Origin: Closterium sp. Naga37s-1
Taxonomy: Eukaryota; Streptophyta; Zygnematophyceae; Desmidiales; Closteriaceae
DNA length: 64,000 nucleotides
Reading direction: 5' to 3'
NCBI GenBank assembly: GCA_947471745.1
Contig: CANJKZ010000826.1
Coordinates: 434,001-498,000, forward strand
Shown here: positions 1-11,000 of the stretch, piece after piece
Numbering within the stretch: the stretch's first letter is position 1
How the letters are laid out: every line of letters begins with the position of its first letter
Notes under the pieces: generated by a model
The model's input: only the letters and a program-made list of their open reading frames with translations
The model's database searches: none
Told to the model about the DNA's origin: nothing
Position numbers and translations under genes: made by a program

Positions 1-34
1 AAGTGCTAGCCATTGCTTGAAACACTTGTGAACT

Positions 35-2053
35 TCATCCTTGGTGTTGATGAAAAAAGGACCACGAGAAACGACTCTTGTCATCAATGAAAGACACCAA
101 ATATCTCTTACCGTTTCGAGTAGGGTCTCGCATGGGGCCGAAGACATTAGTGTGGACCAACTCTAGGAGGTCCCTTGACTGAGACTTAGAAGGGAAGAAT
201 GGCTTTCTAGCTAGTTTACCTTCCACACAAGATGGACATGGAACGGAAGAAAGGGACTTGACTGCACTTTCATTCAAACTCAATCCTTCCACGCTCTTGT
301 GATTTACCAACTCTTTCAATGCTTGCACTCCCACGTGCCCCAAGCGTGCATGCCATACCTCAGCTTGGGAGATACTCCCTTTGTTGTTGACTTGATCGGT
401 TGAAACAGCGGGAAGCGAGACAACGTCGTTCTTCGTGTTGCTAGCACCGCGCTTAATCTCCAACTTCATCTTGTAGAGCCGCCCGGTACGCTCGCCTTCA
501 GCCACCAGATTTCCTGCACTGTCCCACACTTTGGCCTTCCCCCCTTGCAAGAGAACGGAGGCACCTTTCTCTTCGAGTTGTCCGGCTGAGAGCAAGTTTG
601 CTCCCAAATCAGGAACAAACAAAGCTTTATTGACACAAAACGACTTACCATCCTTTTCGAACTCAAGCTTGCCGACTCCTTTGATTGGTACTTTGCCAAG
701 ATCAGCAAGAGTCACAGCTTTTGAGTCATATGAGGGCTGAAAATCCTTGAGAATGGACTGATAGGGAGTCATGGTTTCAGAGCAGCCACTATCAAGAATA
801 AACTCCTCACTACTAGTAGAGAAAACGTGCATGCAAGTAGCAGCGTTAAAAAGGACAGGACCATCGGACTCTTTGGACTCATCTTGACTTGTAGAATGAC
901 TTGCTATATTTGCTATGGCTGCCTTACCTTTTTCAGATAGTAGCTGAGGTGGGGGGACCCAATTAGGAGGCTTCTTAGGACAAGCATACCACGGGTGACC
1001 CCACTCATGACAACAAAAACACTCAAAATTAAACTTTTTAGCATTCGGGGCTTGGCTGAAATTATTGACTCTTGGCATATTGACTCTTGCATTCCTAGGC
1101 TGGTATTGATTGGGAATCGAAGGCCTTGGCTGGACATAGTGACTGGACTTATAGGGAGGACTTGACTGAGGAAAACGAGAGGGTTTGTATGGGTTGGAAG
1201 GTGACTGAAATTTCGTACCGTAGTAGGGTTGAGGGCGGTTTGGGCTGAAATTTCCTTGCCTCTGGAATTGGTTGCCATATCTTGTGGCTGCTGCAGCACT
1301 CCACGCACCTTCGTCACTCCGCTTGTTCCGTGCAAGGTCTCGACTCTGCTGCTCGTTGACAAGGGCCTCAAAGATGAACGCACGACTCTTCATTGACTGC
1401 GGGAGCGCTTGTAGTGTTGCACGGAAAGTGTCCCACTCCGGTGTAAGGCCGGTGAGGATGACGGTCTTGAAAAGAGACTCTGGAATCTCCAAGCCGATCG
1501 CTGCTGCTTCCTCCAGCATTGCTTCAGCTCGTTGTAGGTAGGCTTGTGCTGATTCATCTTCTTCCATCTTCAGATTCATGAAGCGGCTCCACATCTCGGC
1601 TTGGCTGCTCTCGGATTTTGACTGGTCCATAGTCTTCAGTCGGCTCCATGCTTCCTCTGCACTGTTTGCCTTGGTAGAACAGGGCAGGAGCGACTTCAAC
1701 TGCTGCTCGTGAATGCTATTGAGTAGGTAGAGGAAGGCCTCCTTGTTGCGTCGTTCGTAAAGTCGTTTTTCAGCTTCTGAAGCATCTGCTGCTGGTTTGG
1801 CTGCTTCTCCAGTGTAGTAAGGCCACAGATCCAGAAGGGATGCAGTGAGCTCAAACTGAGTTGCCCATGTTGGAAAATCTTTGCCGTTGAACTTGGGGAG
1901 GTGAAGCTTAGGCATGAAGGAGGTGAGTGGTGAGTATGTTGTTGAAGGACTGCCTGGTGCAACTGCTTCCACTAATCCAGTAGCTGCTGATGTTGACTCT
2001 GAAGCTCCTCCGGCTGGCTGGAGTGCAGGACCAGATGGATTGTCTCCCGCCAT
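35..2053 (-). CDS. Copia gag-protease-integrase polyprotein, N-terminal part
   Basis: This 672-residue frame begins at ATG 2053, 70 bases inside the LTR. Residues about 50-240 are a copia Gag (motif LPKFNGKDFPTW). A CCHC zinc knuckle of the form CX2CX4HX4C (CFCCHEWGHPWYAC) lies near residue 343. An aspartic protease site reads ILDSGCSETM. A GAG-pre-integrase domain follows with WHARLGHVG and CPSCVEGKLARKPF, then the start of the integrase core (FIDDKSRFSW). The frame ends at 35 just after a run of T at 53-60. The neighbouring frame continues as typical copia integrase sequence (KDEVHKCFK), so a one-base slip in the homopolymer probably broke the polyprotein. It may be a real mutation or a sequencing error. 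Confidence 0.9.
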   Translation of the reverse strand: MAGDNPSGPALQPAGGASESTSAATGLVEAVAPGSPSTTYSPLTSFMPKLHLPKFNGKDFPTWATQFELTASLLDLWPYYTGEAAKPAADASEAEKRLYERRNKEAFLYLLNSIHEQQLKSLLPCSTKANSAEEAWSRLKTMDQSKSESSQAEMWSRFMNLKMEEDESAQAYLQRAEAMLEEAAAIGLEIPESLFKTVILTGLTPEWDTFRATLQALPQSMKSRAFIFEALVNEQQSRDLARNKRSDEGAWSAAAATRYGNQFQRQGNFSPNRPQPYYGTKFQSPSNPYKPSRFPQSSPPYKSSHYVQPRPSIPNQYQPRNARVNMPRVNNFSQAPNAKKFNFECFCCHEWGHPWYACPKKPPNWVPPPQLLSEKGKAAIANIASHSTSQDESKESDGPVLFNAATCMHVFSTSSEEFILDSGCSETMTPYQSILKDFQPSYDSKAVTLADLGKVPIKGVGKLEFEKDGKSFCVNKALFVPDLGANLLSAGQLEEKGASVLLQGGKAKVWDSAGNLVAEGERTGRLYKMKLEIKRGASNTKNDVVSLPAVSTDQVNNKGSISQAEVWHARLGHVGVQALKELVNHKSVEGLSLNESAVKSLSSVPCPSCVEGKLARKPFFPSKSQSRDLLELVHTNVFGPMRDPTRNGKRYLVSFIDDKSRFSWSFFHQHQG

Positions 2054-2107
2054 GTTCGTATGGTGCTAGGATAGGAACGTGGTGGGCTAGGTTGATCGAA
2101 ACGACAA

Positions 2108-2119
2108 GCTCTGATACCA
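2108..2119 (-). other. Primer binding site for initiator tRNA-Met
   Basis: Read on the minus strand the site is TGGTATCAGAGC, the complement of the 3' end of initiator tRNA-Met, used by most plant copia and gypsy elements. It is placed directly inside the 5' LTR. Confidence 0.85.
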
Positions 2120-2122
2120 ACT

Positions 2123-2622
2123 TGTAAAACAGAGTAGCTGTGACTACTGGAGGGCTGGAAACTTGGCTGGAAAGTCTTAGCAGGGCTGCTGGAATTGACT
2201 GGATGAGGTAAAACTTCACTATGTGCAAGATTAACAAGCCCACTAAAGCACAACTCTATAGGCATCACAAACAAGACAGATTGAAAGCTCAAACTAGGCT
2301 GATAGACAATGTAACTTCCCTGGTAACTTGGGCACAATCTAGATTGGATGGACCTTGAGTGACTTTGAGTGCCACATGAGGTGCATGAATAAGAAAACTC
2401 TGGATATTTCTGTTATAGCTGATTCTGATGTGTAGAAACTTGTAGAAACTGCCAACACTTCGGTTTGAAGGCAGCTTTGAACTATATCGAGTCTTTGGCT
2501 GAAATCTGATTGGTGGTGGAACTTTCGAAGTACTTCCCGAAGCTCTGATTCATCGCCGACATTCCCCCTTGCTGCTGCTTGTGTGCAAAGGGCTGGGGCG
2601 GCAGAAACTCGATTCTCCAACA
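2123..2622 (-). repeat. 5' LTR of the copia element (500 bp)
   Basis: The block starts with TGTAAAACAG and ends with TTCTCCAACA on the plus strand, giving the TGT...ACA ends expected of an LTR. It lies four bases from a tRNA-Met primer binding site. Its right end coincides with the point where similarity to the upstream region of the second GCKR-like copy (38.8-38.95 kb) begins. The partner LTR is outside the window, so the boundaries rest on termini and context. Confidence 0.75.
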
Positions 2623-2639
2623 CAGACTAGTATACGGTA

Positions 2640-2863
2640 TACCACACAGCCTTTCATGCGCTGTATCACTTGAGTTGAGGTTACGAATGCTTGCGTATAG
2701 ACGCAAACTGACAATCGAGATGAGGAAGCAGTATTGGGGCGCCTTATAACGAAGTAATAAGTAGACACGAGGTGTAGCTGGAGTTAACTCGAGATAGAAT
2801 CGTCCCTGCCAGCCCAGCATCGCACCGTTGCCGCATTGACAGTCGCATAAGCAGTCGCATGCA
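2640..2863 (+). promoter_or_regulatory. Conserved upstream region of the GCKR-like gene
   Basis: This stretch is repeated in inverted orientation at about 38749-38960 in front of exon 1 of the second GCKR-like copy. Shared parts include GCGTCTATACGCAAGCAT (as read on the other strand), the GGGGCGCCTTATAACG segment and a short array of GTCGCA-type units just before the ATG. Conservation outside coding sequence in both copies suggests the core promoter and 5' UTR are here. No TATA box can be assigned with confidence. Confidence 0.45.
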
Positions 2864-4933
2864 ATGTCGCATTCGCGGTCGCAAGTGCGGTCGCACGAGC
2901 TCCCTCTCACAGAGCGACCGAATGAGATGTCCTCGGCGATAGACGTCGCGTCGCCGGACGAAATCGTGCGAATTTTCCGCGCGTGCGACGCGCAGCTTTT
3001 CGCCGGCTATGCGGGTTACCCCGGCCTGATGGACGAAGAGGTGAGCGTGCGAAAACGGTCTACCTCGAAAAAGCTTCTGTGGGCTGACGACAACTTTGCT
3101 TCGTTTAGAGCAAACTCTATAGAGGAATAAGCCTGCCTGCCAGGAGTGCTCTGATTGAAGCAGGCCGCTTTCGTGTATTCTGCCACGTTTTACTTTCCCA
3201 GCCCACTCTTTTCCAAGTCTCAGTGAAAACGGCTGCAAGATTTCTTTAAGGCGTGATGCACGAAGAGGGGGAGTGGCGAAGGGGAGCGCAGCGCAGTAAG
3301 GGGATGCAGAAAGAGAGGGGGGAAGAGTGGTTGCAGGGAGGGAAAGTGCAGAGGGGGGAGCGCAGAGGGGGGAGCGCAGAGGGGGGAGCGCAGAGGGGGG
3401 AGCGCAGAGGGGGGAGTATGGAGCAGAGAGTGAGGGTAATATAATCTTTTCTTGGGTCCTGCTGTGATGTGCAGGGATTCTCCTCTACATGCTGGGGGGG
3501 GGGATTTCCTTAACGCTTTGTCCACTCCTTTTGATTCCTCTCCCTTGCCCATTTTTCACCTCCTTCCCTCCCCTCCCCCATGTCCGCCCCTGTCCGCCTC
3601 TATATCAGACCATTCGAGTGGTCGACCAGCTCACAGGAGCGGCTTCTGAGAATTCTAAAAATTGCCCACTTACCTATTTCCCGTCCACGCACCTACCTCC
3701 CCTCCCGTCCACCATCGTTTCCCGTGTCCAACCCAACCCCCCCCGCCTCTATATCAGACCATTCGGGTGGTCGACCAGCTCACAGCAGTGGCTTTTGAAA
3801 AGTCTCAAGCCTGCCCACCTGCGTTTCCCTTTCCCCTGCCCGCTCCCTGCCACCCTTCTCGACATCAGACCATTCGAGTGGTTGATCGCCTCACTGCAGT
3901 GGCGGCTGAAACTGTTTCCTTCTCCAACGCCTGCTCTCCTTACCTCTTCCCACTTCCCCTTCCTCCCCTTCGTGCGCACCGCTGCACCCCCGTCCCACCT
4001 CCTCCTACCTTGTGTGATAAGTCGATTTTTTAGTCGACTCAAGAATCGACCTGTGCACCCCCGTCCCACCTCCTACCTTCCCTTTCCTCTATATCAGACC
4101 ATTCGAGTGGTCGATCAGCTCACGGCAGTGGCTTTTGAGAATTCTAGAAATTGCCCTCTTGCCTACCCCCCGTCCACTCACCTACCTCCCCTCCGGTCCA
4201 CCCTCGTTTCCCCTGTCCAACCCAAACCCCCCCTTTCTCTACATCAGACCATTCGAGTGGTCGACCAGCTCACAGCAGTGGCGGCTGAAATCGTCTCCTT
4301 CTCCAAGGCATGCCATTTCCTCTCTCTTCCTCTTTCTCGTCCTCTTTCTCTTCGCCTTCCTTTTCCTCTTCCTCTTCCTCTTCCCTTCCTCCTTCTTTTC
4401 TCTTCCTCTTTTTCTTACTCGTTCGCTTGCTCTTCCTCCTCCTTCCTCTTCCTGTTTCTCTTTCTCTTTCCACATTCCACACTCTCGTTTCGACAATCCA
4501 TCTATCCCTCATTGCTCTCGCTCTCCCTTCCCTTCATCTCTCATCTCGAATCCCCATTCCCTCCCCATTCTCATCCATCCCATCTACTTTCTACTAGCAC
4601 AATACTCATGAAGCATACGTATAAAGTTTCGACCTGGATCCAGCAGGTGACTCGTCCTACTCCAACAGGTAACTTGTCCTAATGGCAGAGCTTAGGTGAC
4701 TCATCCATTCCATCTACTTTCTACTAGCACTATACTCACCTACCCTCTTCCCAATTGCGATCTCCCCTTCCAATGATCACCCCACCCCCACCTCCACCAC
4801 CTTCACCTCCAGGATAGTGCAGTGGTGGTGTCAGGTGCCGGCACCAGTGGCAGAATTGCCTTTCAGGTGCTTTTTTGACTCATCTGTCAGGTCCTTCCTT
4901 GTTAACATTTTAAATAATTCTTAATGTCAGGCG

Positions 4934-5017
<84 letters not shown>

Positions 5018-8000
5018 GTGTGTGTGTTTGTTTGTCTCTCTGTCTGCTTGTTTCTATAATTATTATGTTAAAGTGTTTCTTCTGCACTTTACTTTCCCTT
5101 TTAGGCATAAAAATGTCTCGTCCATTCATTCCCTGCTGGACCACTGAGTCCTTGTTTCACTGTAATGCCCTTGTTTGAAGGACTTTTGAGTCGACTAAAG
5201 CCACCTCGTCACCTCGTCCATTCATTCTCTGCTGGTCCACTGAGCCCTTGTTTTTATGCACCTGTAATGCTAGAATCACTGGCCTTTCTCCGTAGTACTG
5301 TGCATCAGGGCTAAAAAGCCTGTGCTCTTCTTAATTTATGCAGAAATTTCTCATTTCAATGAACCGCCAACCATCGAACCAATGAAACATCCAACCACCT
5401 GACCCACCAACCACCTGAAAAATCACCTGCAGGTGGTTCTCTGTTTCAACGCAGTACTCAGGAGATACGGCCTGCCGCCCTGCTTCCACTTCCTCATAGC
5501 AGGAGGGCTACCAGCCCTACTCGAGGTGTGTGTGTGGAGTGGGGGAGGGGAGAGAAGGGGGGGAAGGGGAAGGGGGGTGGAAGATGCGGGCGTGCCATTG
5601 TATGGGGAAGTTTTCGTCTGATATGGCGGCTCATATCAGAGGCGAGTTCCACTCGCTCTGAGGGAGTTTTTGAGAATTCTCAAAAAGTTTCTTCTGATAT
5701 GGCGGCTCATATCAGAGGCGAGTTCCACTCGCTCTGAGGGAGTTTTTGAGAATTCTCAAAAAGTTTCTTCTGATATGGCGGCTCATATCAGAGGCGAGTT
5801 CCACTCGCTCTGAGGGAGTTTTTGAGAATTCTCAAAAAGTTTCTTCTGATATGGCGGCTCATATCAGAGGCGAGTTCCACTCGCTCTGAGGCGAGTGGAA
5901 GCACCACGGTCCGTGCCCCCCGCCCCGCTTCTAACCTCCCTTTACTTCCGATCCGCCCGTCGTTCCCTTTCACCCCCGGCTGTGGCAGCTCTGAATCGAG
6001 TGGAGGCAAAGGGAGGCAGAGTGACCGCCATGCCTCCTGTCATCCCCTGCCAGGCGCAGAGGCGGACAACCAGGAAGCAGCAGAGGCGGCACTGAGGCGA
6101 GTGGAGGCAAAGGGAGGCAGAGTGACCGCCATGCCTCCTGTCATCCCCCCGTACACCTCCTGCCAGGCGCAGGAGGGCGCGGAGGACAACCAGGAAGCAG
6201 CAGAGGCAGCTATGAAGCGAGTGGAGGGGAGAGGAAGCAGCATGACCCCCTTCTCGTATTCTTCTCTCCCTGTGACCCTCCCCTACACCACCAGGCACAG
6301 GAGGGGGCGGAGGACAACCTGGAAGCAGCAGTGGCGACACTGAGGCGAGTCAATTGACGCAAGAGGAGGGAAAGCAGTGAACCCCTCTCCTCCACCTCCC
6401 TACCCAACCTCCCTCCCTATGCCTCCTCTCGCATCCTTCTCTTCTCCCTGTGACCCACACGACCAACCCCCCCACATTAGGCGCAGGAGGGGACAGAGGA
6501 CAACCAGGAGCTGTGGCGGCACTGAGGCGAGTTAATTGACGCAAGAGGAGGGAAAGCAGTGAACCCCTCTCCTCCACCTCCCTACCCAACCTCCCTCCCT
6601 ATGCCTCCTCTCGCATCCTTCTCTTCTCCCTGTGACCCACACAACCAACCCCCCCACACCAGGCGCAGGAGGGGGCAGAGGACAACCAGGAGGCAGCTGT
6701 GGCGGCTCTGAGGCGAGTGGAAGCACTGCGATCCCCAGTTGAGGCTCTGCGAGTGGGCCACCCGCTTTACTCTCTTTACCCCCTATCTGCCTGCCTCCCT
6801 CACTCCCTCGACCCCTTCCCCGCACACACACACACCAGGCGCAGGAGGGGGCGGAGGACGACCAGCAGGCAGCAGAGGCGGCTCTGAGGCGAGTGGAAGG
6901 GAGAGGAGTGAAGCACAGTGAAACCTCCCCCCCTCCCCTCCCCTCCCCACCCCCCTATGCCTCAGCTTGCACGCTGTTCTCCCTGTCACCCCTTGTGTAC
7001 CACCACACCAGGCGCAGGAGGGCGCGGAGGACAACCAGCAGGCAGCAGAGGCGGCTCTGAGGCGAGTGGAAGGGAGAGGCAACCCGTGGGGGAAGCCGTG
7101 CGGGCGAGTGCTCTATGTGAGTCATTCATCTTGTTCTGATGCATCCATGCGCTCCGAGTATTCTCGTGGTATCACCTTGTGTTCTTTTCTTTCCGGAATT
7201 TTTTTTTAGGGATACTTATTTTGTTATAGGGATAGTTTTAGGATCGCAGGGTTTTTTAGAGAATTCTGAGGGATTTTCTGAGAATTCTCAATCCCTGCAA
7301 CAGCCGTTGAGCTCCCTGTGTGCTGCAGTAGTGAATTAATATTTTTTCGAGGATGTCTCGCCTTGTTACGTGTACGTCTCAACTCCGCACCAAAGTTTTC
7401 TCCTAAGACGGCTCAAAGCCTACGTGAAATTGACACGCAGATCACCTGTGTGGCTGTGTCTACTTTCAAACCGCTCTGCATCTTCTACTTCCTCCTCACC
7501 ACCCTATTGCACCCCCGCACTTCTCACCACCCTCCTCACCACCCTCTTGCACCCCCCCACTTCTCTGTCTTGCCTCAGATCGGCATCAGCTGTGGCCTCA
7601 GCGCTCCCTATGTGGCAGCACAAGTCAAGGTGGGTCAAACAAGTCAAGATAGGGTTGAAACTGGGGGGAGCATGGGTCAAACAAGTCATGCATGTGTAAG
7701 AAATCAAGGTGGGTCACAAGTCAAGCGTGTGTCACGCAAGTCAAGCAATATGCTCTTCTGTTGCTGTCATGGGCTTAATCCTTGCACTTATAAGCACACA
7801 TGCACAATACACACAGTATGCACACTCCATTGCTCCATTCTCTTTCCTCCTTTCCCATCCCGCCAGTACACCCTCTCCCATTCGCACTACGCCGTTGCAG
7901 TCATGGGTTTCAATCCGCCCTCTCTCGCGCCAAACACCAAGGTGGGTGGGTGAGGGCATGAAGGGTGTGTGGTGTGGGGATGGAGGGTGGTTGCAGGTGA

Positions 8001-11000
8001 TGCAAGTGCGAGTGAGATTCTTTGCTTGCCTCTCTCTCCCTCTGTTTCACGCCCCCATCCCCTTCCAGGGTGCTGCAGGTGTCACCTTCCAGTCTGTCCT
8101 TCAAGAGCTAAGGGCTCGCATTGATGCTGCTGAAACAGACACCACCTCTTACTGTCTTCCCCACTCCTTCCTTTCCACTCCCTTTCCATTCCCAACCAGG
8201 GTGCTCCAGGCGTGACCTTCCCGTCCGTGCTTTCAGAAATGAGGGCTCGCATCGAAGCTGCTGAAGCAGAGGGGACTGCCCCAAGGCACTTCATCCTCTC
8301 TCCTGCTGTTGGCCCGGTAGGTAGGGTGGGAGGGGTGGGGAGGGGTGGGAAAGGCCGGAGCTTGTCGGACGCCATGCCATCATCATTCCGAGCCGTGACT
8401 CAACCCTTCTAATCCTTCTAACTCAACCCTACCCCCTTACCGCCATGCCACCACGCCACCATGCCACCATGCCAATATGACATCTCACCACACAAGAGAC
8501 CGTCACAGGGTCCACGCGGCTCAAGGGCGGCAGTGCCACCAAGGTCCTTCAACTGAACTTTCCCTTCTCTGCTCATATCCTTGCTGCTGCTAAACAACCA
8601 CAGGAGACCGTCACAGGGTCCACGCGGCTCAAGGGCGGCACTGCCACCAAGGTCCTTCTGGAGACCATCTTCAGCCGGGCCATTGCCAGAGTGCTGCGTC
8701 TGCCCGCCCTTGGAAGCTGTGAGTGCTGGCAGTCAAACGAGTTGAGCGTGTGGGGGGTGGGTGTGAGTAGAGGCCGTGGGGCTGCTGTTGCAGCAGTCCC
8801 ATCTTATGGAGACCATTTTCAACCATTTCCGGCCGAGCCATTGCCAGAGTGCTGCGCCTGCCTGCCCTGAGAAGCTGTGAGTGTCCGTGTGGCTGTTGGC
8901 AGTCCGATGAGCATGTAAGCATGTGGGCGTGTGTGTGAGCTGACTTCAATGTGAGCGTGATTGCCTGAGTGCTGCGCCTGCCTGCCTGCCCTGAGAAGCT
9001 GTGAGTGTCCGTGTGGCTGTTGGCAATCAGATGAGCATGTAAGCATGTGGGCGTGTGTGTGAGCTGACTTCAATGTGAGCGTGATTGCCTGAGTTCTGCG
9101 CCTGCCTGCCCTGAGAAGCTGTGAGTGTCCGTGTGGCTGTTGGCAATCAGATGAGCATGTAAGCATGTGGGCGTGTGTGTGAGCTGGCTTCAATGTGAGC
9201 GTGATTGCCTGAGTGCTGCGCCTGCCTGCCTGCCTGCCTGCCTGCCCTGAGAAGCTGTCTGTGAGTGCTGGCACTCGGATGAGCGCGGGTGGTTGTGTGT
9301 TGATTTCAGCCTGCTGAGCTTGTGAGTGCTGGCTGGCAGTCAGATCAGATTTCGTGTGGAGGCCACCTTGTGGAATCCAGCCTGTTCAAGTGTTCTTGCC
9401 ATGCCATGCCATGCCATGCCATGCCACCTCACATAAACGATTTTTGAGGCGCCTCAAAGACCTTGTGGATTTTGTTGATGTGACTTTGAGAATTCTCAAA
9501 CGTCAAGTGGTAAATCAAAACAAAGTGTCGCCGTGTTTCTTGCACTTCATTTCTTCTCCCCCTTCTCCCCCTTTTCCGACCTACCTCTCTACCTCCACTT
9601 TTCCCCTCCACCTCTATCAGATGCAGGAGTGCCCCTCTTGCTCATCAACCCTCCTCCCGAGCTCGCTTCCGAAGCCAGGATGTGGGAAAGGGAAACGATA
9701 TGTCACCATCATCTTACACGTCATTTCTTCTCCCCTCTCCACTTCTCATACCAGATGCAGGAGTGCCCCTCTTGCTCATCAACCCTCCTCCCGAGCTCGC
9801 TTCCGAAGCCAGGATGTGGGAAAGGGAAACAATATGTCACCATCATCTTACACGTCATTTCTTCTCCCCTCTCCACTTCTCATACCAGATGCAGGAGTGC
9901 CCCTCTTGCTCATCAACCCTCCTCCCGAGCTCGCTTCCGAAGCCAGGATGTGGGAAAGGGAAACAATATGTCACCATCATCTTACACGTCATTTCTTCTC
10001 CCCTCTCCACTTCTCATACCAGATGCAGGAGTGCCCGTTCTGCTCATCAACCCTCCTCCAGAGCTCACTCCCGAAGCCACCACGTGGCAAATCACAATAA
10101 GATGTCGCCATTTTCTTACACCTCATTTCTTCCTACCTGTAGAGAGGGTGTTTTCGAGACGTCTCGTGTAGAGAGGGTGTTTTTAAGACTTACACCTCAT
10201 GTCTTCCTACCCTCCCCCCCCTCCCATATCAGATGCGGGAGTGCCCCTTCTCCTCATCAACCCTCCTCCAGAGCTCACTCCCAAGGATAGCTTTTGACTT
10301 TTGAGTCGACTCAAAAGTCACCTCAACCCTCCTCCAGAGCTCACTCCCAAGGATAGCTTTTGACTTTTGAGTCGACTCAAAAGTCACCTCAACCCTCCTC
10401 CAGAGCTCACTCCCAAGGATAGCTTTTGACTTTTGAGTCGACTCAAAAGTCACCTCAACCCTCCTCCAGAGCTCACTCCCAAGGATAGCTTTTGACTTTT
10501 GAGTCGACTCAAAAGTCACCTCAACCCTCCTCCAGAGCTCACTCCCAAGGATAGCTTTTGACTTTTGAGTCGACTCAAAAGTCACCTCAACCGTCCTCCA
10601 GAGCTCACTCCCAAGGATAGCTTTTGACTTTTGAGTCGACTCAAAAGTCACCTCAACCCTCCTCCAGAGCTCACTCCCAAGGATAGCTTTTGACTTTTGA
10701 GTCGACTCAAAAGTCACCTCAACCCTCCTCCAGAGCTCACTCCCAAGGATAGCTTTTGACTTTTGAGTCGACTCAAAAGTCACCTCAACCCTCCTCCAGA
10801 GCTCACTCCCAAGGATAGCTTTTGACTTTTGAGTCGACTCAAAAGTCACCTCAACCCTCCTCCAGAGCTCACTCCCAAGGATAGCTTTTGGCAGTCCTCG
10901 GATTCCTCCCTTCCCACCTGTTCCCCCCATGTCAGATGCGGGAGTGCCCCTCCTGCTCATCAACCCTCCCCTGGAGCTCACTTCTGAAGCCACCAAGTGG

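Larger units (their letters stand above)
1..2622 (-). mobile_element. Ty1/copia LTR retrotransposon, 5' part, cut by the window edge
   Basis: The element runs on the minus strand from a 500-bp 5' LTR (2123-2622) through a primer binding site to gag, protease and the start of integrase; reverse transcriptase and the 3' LTR lie outside the window. Gene order gag-protease-integrase is that of copia elements. The LTR has TG...CA termini, and the bases just outside it (2623-2627, cagac) would be one target-site duplicate; the other is not visible. It sits just upstream of the GCKR-like gene, where a divergent F-box/LRR gene would be expected by comparison with the locus at 38.7-42.0 kb, so it may have replaced or displaced that neighbour (inference). 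Confidence 0.9.

Noticed and set aside
4902..5178. Cys/Val and His/Thr repeat frames
   Set aside because: They are products of the GT microsatellite in intron 3.
10229..10996. Antisense 255-codon frame with [20 protein letters not shown] repeats
   Set aside because: It is a shadow of the 66-bp palindrome array, whose period is a multiple of three.
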